A program made the translations under genes and the position numbers. Shown piece after piece: positions 1 through 8,676 of a stretch of 64,000 bases of DNA (positions are counted from its first letter, which is position 1; each line of letters starts with the position of its first letter). Source of the stretch: CAYZED01 sp964477445 (GTDB taxonomy: Bacteria > Bacillota > Clostridia > Lutisporales > Lutisporaceae); assembly GCA_964477445.1 (NCBI GenBank), contig CAYZED010000015.1:6614-70613 (forward strand). The letters are read 5' to 3'. The notes beneath the pieces were generated by a model. The model searched no databases and had not been told where the DNA came from. It saw nothing but the letters and a program-made list of their open reading frames with translations.

Positions 1-1
1 G

Positions 2-301
2 ATGATAATTGGTGCGACTGTGCTGCATAATAAACACGATGTTGTTATTCCAGCAAATAAAGTCGGAAAGACAGCAACTATCGCATTTTATGTAGCGATT
101 TTGGCAATAGCTTTTAAAGTAAGTTTTTATATGATTTTTGTTATAATATTTGTTCTTTTAACTGTTATTTCTTTTACTATTTATATCAGTAATTTTAGAA
201 TAATAAAAAAGAATGTAACAGAGGAAATTCCGGATGGAGAGATTGAATATATTAAGGATGGAATCTATCAAAACAAGAGTATTAGGAAGAAGAATTCTTG
301 A
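2..301 (+). CDS. CDP-alcohol phosphatidyltransferase family protein, C-terminal part
   Basis: This is the 3' end of a gene that most likely begins before the window, since the first ATG lies at the very edge. The remaining 99 residues hold a PANKVGKTAT stretch followed by two hydrophobic segments. That arrangement resembles the C-terminal half of membrane CDP-alcohol phosphatidyltransferases of the PgsA type, which make phospholipid head groups from CDP-diacylglycerol. The catalytic DGxxAR...GxxxD motif would be upstream and cannot be seen, so the family is inferred from the C-terminal pattern alone. The protein ends in a basic, hydrophilic tail. The stop codon TGA overlaps the -35 box of the valS leader promoter. 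Confidence 0.6.
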   Translation: MIIGATVLHNKHDVVIPANKVGKTATIAFYVAILAIAFKVSFYMIFVIIFVLLTVISFTIYISNFRIIKKNVTEEIPDGEIEYIKDGIYQNKSIRKKNS

Positions 302-326
302 CATATGAAATACTCTGCATTATATT
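298..326 (+). promoter_or_regulatory. sigma-A promoter of the valS T-box leader
   Basis: A consensus TTGACA (298-303), a 17-nt spacer and TATATT (321-326) stand just before the T-box leader. The -35 box overlaps the stop codon of the preceding gene, so the two transcription units are packed end to end. Confidence 0.75.
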
Positions 327-332
327 AAGGAT

Positions 333-582
333 ATTAGTTATTTTTTTATATGTATAAGCTATGAAGGAGAAGAGTAGTTGTTGCAATTTTCAGAGAGTAG
401 AGCAGTTGGTGAAAGCTTTATAAATTATGCGCAATGAAGGTCGCTCCAGAGTTCCTCTTTTGAATTTATTAGATAGAGGCGGATTTCTCCGTTATAAGAT
501 ACTTGAGAGCTGTTTGTTATGAACAGAATTAAGGTGGTACCGCGAAAATACTTCGTCCTTTTATTTAGGGCGGAGTTTTTTA
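333..582 (+). promoter_or_regulatory. T-box riboswitch leader of valS
   Basis: The leader has the hallmarks of a T-box. It has an AGAGAGTAGAG/GGTGAAAGC distal stem I region at about 391-416. The conserved T-box AAGGTGGTACCGCG (531-544) pairs with the uncharged tRNA acceptor end through its bulge. A terminator hairpin follows directly. The specifier loop context GAAGGTCGCTCC places a GUC valine codon at 440-442, which matches the downstream ValRS gene. Uncharged tRNA-Val is expected to stabilise the antiterminator and turn on valS. The exact stem I boundaries are approximate. Confidence 0.92.
551..581 (+). terminator. T-box-regulated intrinsic terminator
   Basis: A nine-pair stem (551-559 with 567-575, including G-U pairs) is followed by a T tract. 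Its 5' arm overlaps the region that pairs with the T-box in the antiterminator, as expected for T-box attenuation. Confidence 0.85.
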
Positions 583-678
583 TGTTAAAAGGAATTATTT
601 TTTTTGAAGCCGCCGTTGCACTTTTGGGTTGGCTGAATTATGGATTGTGAATATAATATATAGAGGAGATGCAAAAAA

Positions 679-3333
679 ATGGAAAAAAGAGAATTGCCAA
701 AGTCTTATGATCCGAAGCAAGTTGAAGAAAGAATTTATGAAAAATGGGAGAGCAATGGCTACTTTAAGGCTGTTGTAGATAAAACAAAAGAGCCTTACAC
801 TATAGTTATTCCACCACCGAACATTACAGGTCAACTTCATATGGGACATGCTATGGATAACACACTTCAGGACATTTTGATTAGATGGAGAAGAATGCAA
901 GGTTATGCTACTTTATGGCTCCCTGGAACAGATCACGCAAGTATAGCTACAGAAGCGAAAATTGTTGAGTCGTTAAACAAAGAAGGAATTAATAAATACG
1001 AACTAGGTCGTGAAAAATTTCTTGAAAAAGCTTGGGAATGGAAAGCTACTTATGGTGGCATGATTCTGAATCAATTAAAAAAACTCGGTAGTTCATGCGA
1101 TTGGTCAAGAGAAAGATTTACCCTAGATGAGGGTTGTTCTAAAGCGGTTCTTGAAGTATTTATCAAACTTTTTGAAAAAGGTTTGATTTATAGAGGCGAA
1201 AGAATAATTAACTGGTGCCCATCATGTCAAACTTCGATTTCTGACATCGAGACTATCTACGACGATAAAGCCGGTTATTTTTGGCATATAAAATATCCAG
1301 TTAAGGATAGCAATGAATTTGTTGAAATTGCGACTACTAGACCTGAAACAATGCTTGGAGATACAGCTGTTGCCGTAAATCCTAAGGATAAGAGGTATGA
1401 GCACTTAGTTGGAAAAACAATAATTTTACCACTTATGAATAGAGAAATTCCAATCGTTGCTGATGATTATGTTGATCTTGAATTTGGAACTGGTGCGGTT
1501 AAAATTACTCCAGCACATGATCCAAATGACTTTGAAATTGGACAAAGACATAATTTGCCGATGATTCGAGTTATGAATGATAATGGTACGATTAATGAGC
1601 TAGGTGGCAAATATTCTGGAATGGATAGATACGATGCTAGAAAGCAAATAATTCATGACTTAACTGAAATGGGACATATGGTTAAGATTAAAGACCACAG
1701 TCATAGTGTAGGTCACTGCCAGAGATGTTCTTCAGTTATTGAGCCGATTTTGTCAAAACAGTGGTTTGTAAAAATGAAACCTTTAGCAGAACCAGCGATA
1801 AAAGCTGTAAGAGAAAACGAAGTTAGATTTGTACCTGATAGATTCTCAAAAACTTACTTTAATTGGATGGAAAACATCCAAGATTGGTGTATTTCCAGAC
1901 AGCTATGGTGGGGTCATAGAATTCCAGCTTACTACTGTAGTTGCGGCGAAATAATTGTTTCAAAAGTTAAGCCAGAGTCATGCAGTAAATGTGGCGGGAC
2001 AAGTATTATCCAAGATCAAGATTCATTAGACACATGGTTTAGCTCAGCTTTGTGGCCATTTTCGACCTTGGGTTGGCCAGATAAGACTGAAGAAATGGAC
2101 TTTTTCTATCCGACAAGCGTGTTAGTTACTGGTTACGACATAATATTCTTCTGGGTTGCTAGAATGATTTTTTCCGCTATCGAGCAGACTAATCAAGTTC
2201 CGTTTAAACATGTTTTTATCCATGGGCTAGTTAGAGATTCAGAAGGCCGAAAAATGAGCAAGTCACTCGGAAATGGTATAGATCCGCTAGAAGTGATCGA
2301 AAAGTTTGGGGCTGATGCGCTTAGGTTTAATTTGGTGTCTGGTAATTCACCTGGAAATGACATGAGATTTTTCTGGGAAAAAGTTGAGGCTTTTTCGAAT
2401 TTTGCGAACAAAATTTGGAATGCATCTAGATTTATCCTAATGAATGTTGAATATGATAAGGTAATAAATGCTGACAAAAACATCGTCCATGAAAATCTTA
2501 CATTAGCTGACAAATGGATAAAAAGTAGATTGAATACAGTTATCAAAGAAGTAACGGATAATCTAGAAAAATTTGAATTAGGTCTCGCTGCCCAAAAGCT
2601 ATATGATTTCATTTGGTTTGAATTCTGCGATTGGTATATTGAACTTTCTAAGCCAAGAATGTACTCTGAAGATCAGAATGCAAAACTGGCAGTTATGGTA
2701 ACACTATGCGAAACGATGTCAGACATGATGAAGTTGTTGCATCCGTTTATGCCATACATTACTGAAGAAATCTTCAGCTATCTCCCAATCCATGAAGAGA
2801 CAATTATGATTTCAAAATGGCCATTGTATGAAGCATCTTTTGAAAACAAAGAAGCAGAATCTGAAATGAATTCTATTATGGAAGCAATTAAAGCTGTTAG
2901 AAATATTAGAGCAGAAATGAATGTTGTTCCATCAAGAAAAGCTAAGATTTTTGTTTTAGCGTCAGATAAAGCCGTGGGAGAAATTCTAATAAATGGAGCG
3001 GTATATTTTGAAAAATTAGCTTCCGCTTCTGGCGTTGAATTAATTTTTGACAAAAATATTCTCCCTGAAAACTCGGTATCGGTTTTAATTCAAGGTGCTG
3101 AAATTTATCTTCCACTCGAAGATTTGATTGATTTTGAAAAAGAAATTGAAAGACTTAACAAAGAAAAGGTTCAGTTAGAAGCAGAAATAAAAAGAGTAAC
3201 AGGAAAACTTAGTAATCAAGGATTTGTGGCAAAGGCTCCTGAGTCAGTTATTATGGAAGAACGAGAAAAAGAGGCTAAATATAAAGAACTGCTAGAGAAA
3301 GTTAAAGAGAGAATTGTTTCACTGGTGAAGTAA
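679..3333 (+). CDS. valS: Valyl-tRNA synthetase
   Basis: This class I aminoacyl-tRNA synthetase charges tRNA-Val with valine in the cytoplasm. The 884-residue protein has the full ValRS layout. The nucleotide-binding HMGH motif is near residue 54 (PNITGQLHMGHA). A zinc-like Cys cluster is seen in the connective region (CPSCQ, CSCGE, CSKCGG). The KMSKS loop is near residue 525. An anticodon-binding helical domain follows, and the C-terminus is the coiled coil typical of ValRS (residues about 815-884, rich in E/K heptads). A GGAG ribosome site precedes the ATG. Transcription is controlled by the T-box leader immediately upstream. The valS-folC order is conserved in many Firmicutes. Confidence 0.98.
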   Translation: MEKRELPKSYDPKQVEERIYEKWESNGYFKAVVDKTKEPYTIVIPPPNITGQLHMGHAMDNTLQDILIRWRRMQGYATLWLPGTDHASIATEAKIVESLNKEGINKYELGREKFLEKAWEWKATYGGMILNQLKKLGSSCDWSRERFTLDEGCSKAVLEVFIKLFEKGLIYRGERIINWCPSCQTSISDIETIYDDKAGYFWHIKYPVKDSNEFVEIATTRPETMLGDTAVAVNPKDKRYEHLVGKTIILPLMNREIPIVADDYVDLEFGTGAVKITPAHDPNDFEIGQRHNLPMIRVMNDNGTINELGGKYSGMDRYDARKQIIHDLTEMGHMVKIKDHSHSVGHCQRCSSVIEPILSKQWFVKMKPLAEPAIKAVRENEVRFVPDRFSKTYFNWMENIQDWCISRQLWWGHRIPAYYCSCGEIIVSKVKPESCSKCGGTSIIQDQDSLDTWFSSALWPFSTLGWPDKTEEMDFFYPTSVLVTGYDIIFFWVARMIFSAIEQTNQVPFKHVFIHGLVRDSEGRKMSKSLGNGIDPLEVIEKFGADALRFNLVSGNSPGNDMRFFWEKVEAFSNFANKIWNASRFILMNVEYDKVINADKNIVHENLTLADKWIKSRLNTVIKEVTDNLEKFELGLAAQKLYDFIWFEFCDWYIELSKPRMYSEDQNAKLAVMVTLCETMSDMMKLLHPFMPYITEEIFSYLPIHEETIMISKWPLYEASFENKEAESEMNSIMEAIKAVRNIRAEMNVVPSRKAKIFVLASDKAVGEILINGAVYFEKLASASGVELIFDKNILPENSVSVLIQGAEIYLPLEDLIDFEKEIERLNKEKVQLEAEIKRVTGKLSNQGFVAKAPESVIMEEREKEAKYKELLEKVKERIVSLVK

Positions 3334-3416
3334 AAGATTTAGCTTAATTACATGTATGTGTAAAGTGCCGTCACTAAATTTTATAGAATAATTGCGGAGA
3401 AACGATTTGCACAATT

Positions 3417-3451
3417 AATGGCGATAGACGTAAGTTTATTGCCATTGTTTT
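3417..3451 (+). terminator. Probable terminator hairpin after valS
   Basis: Ten pairs (3417-3426 with 3437-3446, one G-U) form a stem with a 10-nt loop, followed by GTTTT. The T tract is short, so termination may be partial. The rest of the 264-nt valS-folC gap holds only the promoter below. Confidence 0.45.
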
Positions 3452-3468
3452 GCGTGGTTTGGTATAAT
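3439..3468 (+). promoter_or_regulatory. Possible promoter of folC
   Basis: TTGCCA (3439-3444), an 18-nt spacer and a consensus TATAAT (3463-3468) lie about 130 nt before folC. The -35 box overlaps the valS terminator stem. Confidence 0.4.
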
Positions 3469-3597
3469 AAAATTAGCTGTTTTCCTAAACACATAATAGT
3501 TATAAAATAATATATATATCAATAGATTGAATAGAAAACATTAAATAGAAAACATAAAAAAGAAAAAAGAAAAAAATAATAGACTCGGAGAAATTAA

Positions 3598-4950
3598 ATG
3601 AACTTTAATGAAGTAAATAGAGAAATTGAGAGAATGTTGAAATTCGGAATAAAGCCTGGTCTCGAAAGAATTAGCAAACTTCTAGAATCTCTAAATAATC
3701 CTCAGAATAATTTTAAGACTATACATATAGCTGGTACTAATGGAAAGGGCTCCACTGCTGCTATGTCAGCGTCTATTCTGAAAGAATCAGAATACTTAAC
3801 TGGTCTTTATACTTCTCCACATTTGGTCAGAATAAATGAGCGTTTTAGCATAAATGGAACTGAAATAAGTGATGAGGATTTTGCACTGGTTGGTGAGAGA
3901 GTAATTAAAGCAGCTAAGAAACTAATATCTGAAGGGTTTGAAGAAATAACGCAGTTTGAAATTCTAACGGCAATGGCTTTTGAGTATTTTTCTTATATGA
4001 AGGTCGATTTTGCAGTAATTGAAGTTGGATTGGGAGGCAGGTATGACGCAACTAACGTTATAACACCAGAGCTTTGTTTTATCACTTCCATAACATTTGA
4101 TCATACTGAGATTTTGGGAAATAGTATAAAAGAAATCGCATATGAGAAAGCTGGAATAATAAAAAAGAATGTTCCGGTTGTGGTGTATCCACAAAAATTC
4201 CTTGAGGCTGAAGCAGTTATAGAAAGTGAGGCCGCTAAATTAGGCGTTTTCTCAATTTTCACATCGTCTGAAAGTGGAAGAGAAGTGAGTTGGGCAAGCA
4301 ATTATCAAGTTTTTAATTTCAGAAGTGTTAATTTCGAACTCGAAAATCTTAAGTTAGCACTTTTAGGTGAACATCAAATTATCAATGCTGCGAATGTAAT
4401 AAACGGAATGTTGATACTAGCCGAAAAATATAAGGATATTGACGAAAAAGCTATCCGTAATGGTCTTAGGAATGTCATATGGCCATGCAGATTGTCAGTT
4501 ATTGGGAACAACCCTATAATACTAGCTGATGGTGCTCATAACAAAGAAGGTTTGAAATCACTATCCGATGCCGTAATAAAGTACTTCCCAGATTATAAAA
4601 AAGTTTTGTTAATTGGCATGTTGAAAGATAAAGAATATGAATTTGCCGTAAAATATTTAGGACCTCTTTTTGATTCAATAATAACGACTGAGATTGAGGG
4701 AGAGAGAAAACTAGAAGCTTTGGAATTGGCTAGCTTGTTTATTCGTGAATTTGAAAACAAAACTGTATATAACGAGTCTGATTGGCTTAAAGCTGTTAAA
4801 AAATCTATTCAGATTGCGGAAGAGTTAAAAAACAATAACGAGAAAAATAATGAGACCAATAAAGTTCTAATTTGCATTTCAGGATCGTTATATTTAACTG
4901 GTTATCTATTGGAAATCGCGAAGAAACAAATTAGAAATTGTATAAAATGA
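3598..4950 (+). CDS. folC: Bifunctional folylpolyglutamate/dihydrofolate synthase
   Basis: FolC adds glutamate to dihydropteroate and to reduced folates using ATP. It is a Mur-ligase relative. The 450-residue protein shows the P-loop HIAGTNGKGST near residue 45, the substrate loop SPHLVRINER near residue 77, the EVGLGGRYDATN motif near residue 140 and the C-terminal-domain ADGAHN motif near residue 305. The length is normal. An ATG preceded by a CGGAGA ribosome site was used as the start. Its location behind valS is the usual Firmicute arrangement. Confidence 0.96.
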   Translation: MNFNEVNREIERMLKFGIKPGLERISKLLESLNNPQNNFKTIHIAGTNGKGSTAAMSASILKESEYLTGLYTSPHLVRINERFSINGTEISDEDFALVGERVIKAAKKLISEGFEEITQFEILTAMAFEYFSYMKVDFAVIEVGLGGRYDATNVITPELCFITSITFDHTEILGNSIKEIAYEKAGIIKKNVPVVVYPQKFLEAEAVIESEAAKLGVFSIFTSSESGREVSWASNYQVFNFRSVNFELENLKLALLGEHQIINAANVINGMLILAEKYKDIDEKAIRNGLRNVIWPCRLSVIGNNPIILADGAHNKEGLKSLSDAVIKYFPDYKKVLLIGMLKDKEYEFAVKYLGPLFDSIITTEIEGERKLEALELASLFIREFENKTVYNESDWLKAVKKSIQIAEELKNNNEKNNETNKVLICISGSLYLTGYLLEIAKKQIRNCIK

Positions 4951-5044
4951 CGCAAGAATTATGTAAGTAAGCTATCGAAATAATGTAAGTGTGAAATAAG
5001 AACAAAACAAACTGGTGGTAAAATAAATTGAGAGTGGTGATTTT

Positions 5045-6034
5045 ATGAGTAAGAAATTTAAAACAGGGTTAATGTTATTTGGAGGACTAGTCGTAGCAGG
5101 AGTTGCAGCATTTGGAATTCGAAAAATAAATGAAAAAATATGTAGTTATGAAAATGAAAAAGTAAAATTAAAAGAGAATGTTGAAATTGGGTATGTAAAC
5201 GAATTAGAGATTGAGCCTATTATGATCGGAACCAAAGGTGGCCTTTTAATAAATGCAGATAATAATAGATACCTATTTTTAGATTCAATTGATAACTCTG
5301 AAAAAACTTTAGAAGAATTAGCAAAAGTCATTGACGAAAAAATCATAATCAAAGAAGAATTCAGAGGTGTTTTTGCGGCTGGTTACACTAAAACGATTAG
5401 TGCTCTTAAAGATTGGGAAGATGCTGAAAAGCCAAATGAAACTAAGTATAATGCTCTGGAAAACAAGCCGATTTTCCTAACACCTGATAGCAAAGCACTT
5501 GATATAGGGATTCCTGTAAAAATTGGGCAGTCAATTGTTATTGCTGGTGGTATGGCGTCAACTGGACCAGTAAATTATGCTCATGCTATTTCAGGAAGAA
5601 CCGTAAAGCAAGGAATTATCCTTAATTTAAAAGATAAAGGACTGATTCTTATTACTACTGGAATTGGATGCAGTCTGCTTGAACAAATCAAACAAGTTTT
5701 TGCCTTTGGAAACGAGTTTTATTCGATTATTATACTAAGAAATGAAGGACAAAAGAAAAATTGGTTAAATAAAAGGATTTCAAGATCATTTGACTTTGTT
5801 TCTTCAAAAATAATGGAAATCATGAAGAGTAGAGATGAAGCAGAAGTCGCAGATGGAAAAGTAAAAACAGATAAAACGGACAAAGAAATGGAGAATCTTT
5901 TAAAGATAAATGTTTTGGTTAAGGAAAAACTTGTTTTAGCAGGAATACATAGTTATATTTCAGCTTTTGAACATAAGGAGAGTTTTAATGAAAAGCTAAC
6001 AAAAATTGGTTTTGGCGAGAAACTTGTTTTCTAA
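5045..6034 (+). CDS. Membrane-anchored protein resembling a metallo-beta-lactamase fold without metal ligands
   Basis: No assigned function. The first 25 residues form an N-terminal membrane anchor (LMLFGGLVVAGVAAFGI). The rest lines up by eye with the order of strands in MBL-fold hydrolases of the 7,8-dihydropterin-methyl phosphate synthase type. Residues around 110-125 (RGVFAAGYTKTISAL) sit where such enzymes have the SHGHYDH metal motif. PIFLTPDS matches the PVYLHPDA strand. QGIILNLKDKGLILITTG matches the strand that normally precedes the TGCSH metal ligand. All expected His/Asp ligands are missing, so hydrolase activity is unlikely. The MBL relation is an inference from pattern order, and a structure prediction would decide it. 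A GAGAGTGG ribosome site precedes the ATG. Confidence 0.5.
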   Translation: MSKKFKTGLMLFGGLVVAGVAAFGIRKINEKICSYENEKVKLKENVEIGYVNELEIEPIMIGTKGGLLINADNNRYLFLDSIDNSEKTLEELAKVIDEKIIIKEEFRGVFAAGYTKTISALKDWEDAEKPNETKYNALENKPIFLTPDSKALDIGIPVKIGQSIVIAGGMASTGPVNYAHAISGRTVKQGIILNLKDKGLILITTGIGCSLLEQIKQVFAFGNEFYSIIILRNEGQKKNWLNKRISRSFDFVSSKIMEIMKSRDEAEVADGKVKTDKTDKEMENLLKINVLVKEKLVLAGIHSYISAFEHKESFNEKLTKIGFGEKLVF

Positions 6035-6106
6035 GAATTTTTTGGTTCAAAGAGTTCTAAGCGTTTTTATAGTTTTTTTGAATACTTTTGAAGGGAAGTA
6101 GAAAAA

Positions 6107-6535
6107 ATGTTAGCAGAAATAAAAGATATACTTGAAAACGGTGTAGATTATGAATCAATGTATTATGATTTGACAGATTTAATACAGGATAAAGAAATAC
6201 ACGAAGGATTTGAAGCCTTTACGCGGGGAGAAAAAATAGTTTTTTTGCTCGAAATGTTCATTTTTGAGGTCAATAATGGTGGTTTTGATCAATATCTAAT
6301 TGAGCAAGATGGGATTTATACGTTAGAATGCATCGAACTTCTAAAAAAAGTGGATCTGCATGAATTATCGAACCTTTTAGAAAAGGCAGCAGAAGTTAAT
6401 GATAGCGGAATAGATGAAGGTGAGATGATTGACAAATTAAATCATTTATCAGATGAATTCTATAATGTTGTTGATTATGATGATTATTATTTGAAAGTCA
6501 TGACTTTTGTGAAAAATAATTTAGACCTTTTCTAG
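6107..6535 (+). CDS. DUF4375 (DMP19-like) protein
   Basis: This 142-residue acidic protein contains FLLEMFIFEVNNGGFDQYL near residues 45-64, the signature of the DUF4375 family. The Neisseria DNA-mimic protein DMP19 also carries this domain. The many Asp/Glu residues (for example DEGEMIDKLNHLSDEF and VVDYDDYY) agree with a DNA-mimic or protein-binding role, but no function is proven for most members. It stands alone between the MBL-like gene and the convergent DUF4364 gene. A GAAGGGAAG ribosome site precedes the ATG. Confidence 0.7.
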   Translation: MLAEIKDILENGVDYESMYYDLTDLIQDKEIHEGFEAFTRGEKIVFLLEMFIFEVNNGGFDQYLIEQDGIYTLECIELLKKVDLHELSNLLEKAAEVNDSGIDEGEMIDKLNHLSDEFYNVVDYDDYYLKVMTFVKNNLDLF

Positions 6536-6566
6536 TTTAAGCTATTAAAGAGTCGATTATAAGATT

Positions 6567-7091
6567 TTATGCCATTAAAGAGCCGATGATAAGTCCATAG
6601 ACTTGCTCGGCGTTTTTTTTCCAGTTTTCACAGACTTGAAGGGCTTGTCTAGCTGAAACAACGTTCAATTCAAGATTAATTAGTTCCATGCCGTTTTCAA
6701 GTGCTTTTAGTGAAACGACATATTCATCAACATTGATTTTTTTATAAGTAGCTTTTATTTCCGAATCTTTTTTTATCAGCAATTTGTTAGTTTGTACATA
6801 TCTATCGATGGTGTTCTTTATTCTGGATGTCAAAAAATCTGACAAAAAGTCAACAGCTTTTTTTCCCTGTGAAGATATTCTCCACAAAGGGTTTGTATCA
6901 GAACCTTCTATTAAAACAAGGTCGGATTTTTCTATTTCAAGTAAACTTTGTTGGAGCGAAAAATAATTTAAAAAATTATTTTCAAGAACAATATTTGTTA
7001 TCTGAGATTTTTCGAGAGGGAAGTTCAGTTTATCTAAAATATATAAAATTACTAATTTGCTCTCTATCGATTCAATATTACTTCCAAGCAT
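6567..7091 (-). CDS. DUF4364 family winged-helix protein
   Basis: A 174-residue protein with an N-terminal winged-helix-like region (about residues 8-75: SKLVILYILDKLNFPL, ITNIVLENNFLNYFSLQQSL, LWRISSQGKKAVDFL) and a C-terminal mixed region. This is the pattern of DUF4364, a family common in Clostridia and presumed to be transcriptional regulators. No ligand or target is known. A GGGAG ribosome site lies upstream of the ATG at 7091. It converges on the DUF4375 gene; only about 30 nt separate the stop codons. Confidence 0.75.
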   Translation of the reverse strand: MLGSNIESIESKLVILYILDKLNFPLEKSQITNIVLENNFLNYFSLQQSLLEIEKSDLVLIEGSDTNPLWRISSQGKKAVDFLSDFLTSRIKNTIDRYVQTNKLLIKKDSEIKATYKKINVDEYVVSLKALENGMELINLELNVVSARQALQVCENWKKNAEQVYGLIIGSLMA

Positions 7092-7172
7092 TGCGTTCTC
7101 CCATCTTTACTTTGGTAATTAAACTAATTTAGAATTAAATTGGTTTTGAATTACACTATCCGTCTTAGTTCA

Positions 7173-7406
7173 TTAATATCTGTATTCAGAAATTTTTAAT
7201 TCTCCGCTAATAATTCTTTCAATCAGCCGGTGTTTATCACAAGGGGTTGGAATATCTTGAGTTGAAGTCTCTTTCTTCAAGAAATACAGTGTCTCACTTT
7301 CATCAACTATCTCAGCGTAAATTTTATCCGACTTAAAAATGATGTCACCTTTTTTTAGTTTTATTTCAAAGAAAGACATTTGATCAATGCATTTTGATTT
7401 GCTCAT
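7173..7406 (-). CDS. Small hypothetical protein, 77 residues
   Basis: I do not recognise this family. The ATG at 7406 was chosen because CGGGAGGG lies six bases upstream of it; an in-frame ATG nine codons earlier has no such site. The product looks like a small soluble beta-rich domain (IKLKKGDIIFKSDKIYAEIVD, then ETLYFLKK) and may be a DNA- or protein-binding adapter. It could form an operon with the DUF4364 gene, with which it shares a strand. Confidence 0.5.
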   Translation of the reverse strand: MSKSKCIDQMSFFEIKLKKGDIIFKSDKIYAEIVDESETLYFLKKETSTQDIPTPCDKHRLIERIISGELKISEYRY

Positions 7407-7585
7407 AATACCCTCCCGAAACTTGTTATCCATAATAAATATATACTAATGGAATATTTACTGCAAGTAATACGCATATTATTATTGCATTTATTCGCAA
7501 ACAATATATAATATAATATATATTAGAAAAGGGTATTGTTTTATCTGTAAGTCAAAAGATATTTCAAGAAAGGAATTTAAGTAAT

Positions 7586-8674
7586 ATGAAGAAGACAGAT
7601 ATACTTATAGTAGGTGGAGGACCAGCTGGCCTTTGTGCAGCAATAAATGCAGCTGCTTCAGGTGCTAATGTCACTCTAATCGATCGAAACGATGATTTAG
7701 GAGGACAACTTACGAAGCAAACGCATATGTTTTTTGGGTCGCAAAAACAACACGCATCTAAGAGAGGTATAGATATAGTTACAATTTTATTGGATGAACT
7801 TAAGCAATTTGAAGATAAAATCGAGATTATAACTGATGCCACAGTAATGGGTATTTATGAAGACGGAATTGTTACAGTAGAAAAAAACAATCAGTATTTC
7901 AAATTTAAACCTACTGTTATTATTGCAGCTTGCGGTGCATCTGAGAAGTTTTTAGCCTTCCAAAACAATGATTTGCCAGGTATCTATGGTGCTGGAGCAG
8001 TACAAACCTTGATGAACGTGTATGGAGTTGCACCTGGGAAAAATGTGGTTATGGTTGGTGCCGGAAATATTGGTCTTATTGTAAGTTATCAGCTTCTTCA
8101 GGCAGGAGTAAATATCAAAGCAATAATAGATGCTTCGCCAAAAATCGGAGGATACTTAGTTCATGCCTCAAAAATAAGAAGAATGGGAATTCCGATATAT
8201 ACTTCTCACTCAATAAAAATGGCTCATGGAAAAGATAGTCTTGAAAAAGTTACAATACACGAACTTGATGAAAATTGGCAGCCAAAAGAAGGAACTGAAA
8301 AGACAATTGACGCTGATGTTTTATGTATTTCAGTAGGTTTATCTCCATTAACTGAACTGCTTTGGCAGGCAGGTTGTGAAATGCTTTATGTACCAGAGCT
8401 TGGTGGACATGTTCCCGTTAGAGATGAGAACCATAAAACTTCAATTCCGAATTTATATGTTGCAGGTGACGTTTCAGGGGTTGAGGAAGCATCGTCAGCT
8501 ATGGTATCAGGAAGATTGGCTGGAATATGTGCCGCTAAATCAATAGGATTTGAGCATGAAAATTATGCCAGTTTAAAAGAAGAATTACTTTCACAGCTTC
8601 TTGACTTAAGGTCAGGACCTGCAGGTGAAAAGATTAGATATGGACTTGAACAAGTAGAATGCAGGAGGTTTTAG
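7586..8674 (+). CDS. FAD/NAD-dependent oxidoreductase subunit of a multisubunit amino-acid dehydrogenase (HcnB-like)
   Basis: The 362-residue protein has an N-terminal FAD-binding Rossmann motif (VGGGPAGLCAA, residues 8-18), a second NAD(P)-type GxGxxG (VGAGNIGLIVS, near residue 155) and the C-terminal FAD motif LYVAGDVSG near residue 292. This is the class of the alpha subunits of HcnABC, octopine/nopaline oxidase and the archaeal/bacterial proline or hydroxyproline dehydrogenases. It starts a tight operon with the Fe-S, DAO-type and 2Fe-2S subunits that follow; only two bases separate it from the next gene. The substrate cannot be read from the sequence. D- or hydroxyproline, sarcosine-like compounds and opines are all possible. 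Confidence 0.85.
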   Translation: MKKTDILIVGGGPAGLCAAINAAASGANVTLIDRNDDLGGQLTKQTHMFFGSQKQHASKRGIDIVTILLDELKQFEDKIEIITDATVMGIYEDGIVTVEKNNQYFKFKPTVIIAACGASEKFLAFQNNDLPGIYGAGAVQTLMNVYGVAPGKNVVMVGAGNIGLIVSYQLLQAGVNIKAIIDASPKIGGYLVHASKIRRMGIPIYTSHSIKMAHGKDSLEKVTIHELDENWQPKEGTEKTIDADVLCISVGLSPLTELLWQAGCEMLYVPELGGHVPVRDENHKTSIPNLYVAGDVSGVEEASSAMVSGRLAGICAAKSIGFEHENYASLKEELLSQLLDLRSGPAGEKIRYGLEQVECRRF

Positions 8675-8676
8675 TA

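Noticed and set aside
2193..2612. Open reading on the minus strand inside valS
   Set aside because: It is the shadow of the ValRS codons, has no ribosome site and encodes no recognisable domain. Many similar shadows in other genes were also dropped.
6784..7132. Plus-strand readings opposite the DUF4364 gene
   Set aside because: They are antisense to a well-supported gene and have poor composition and no start signal.
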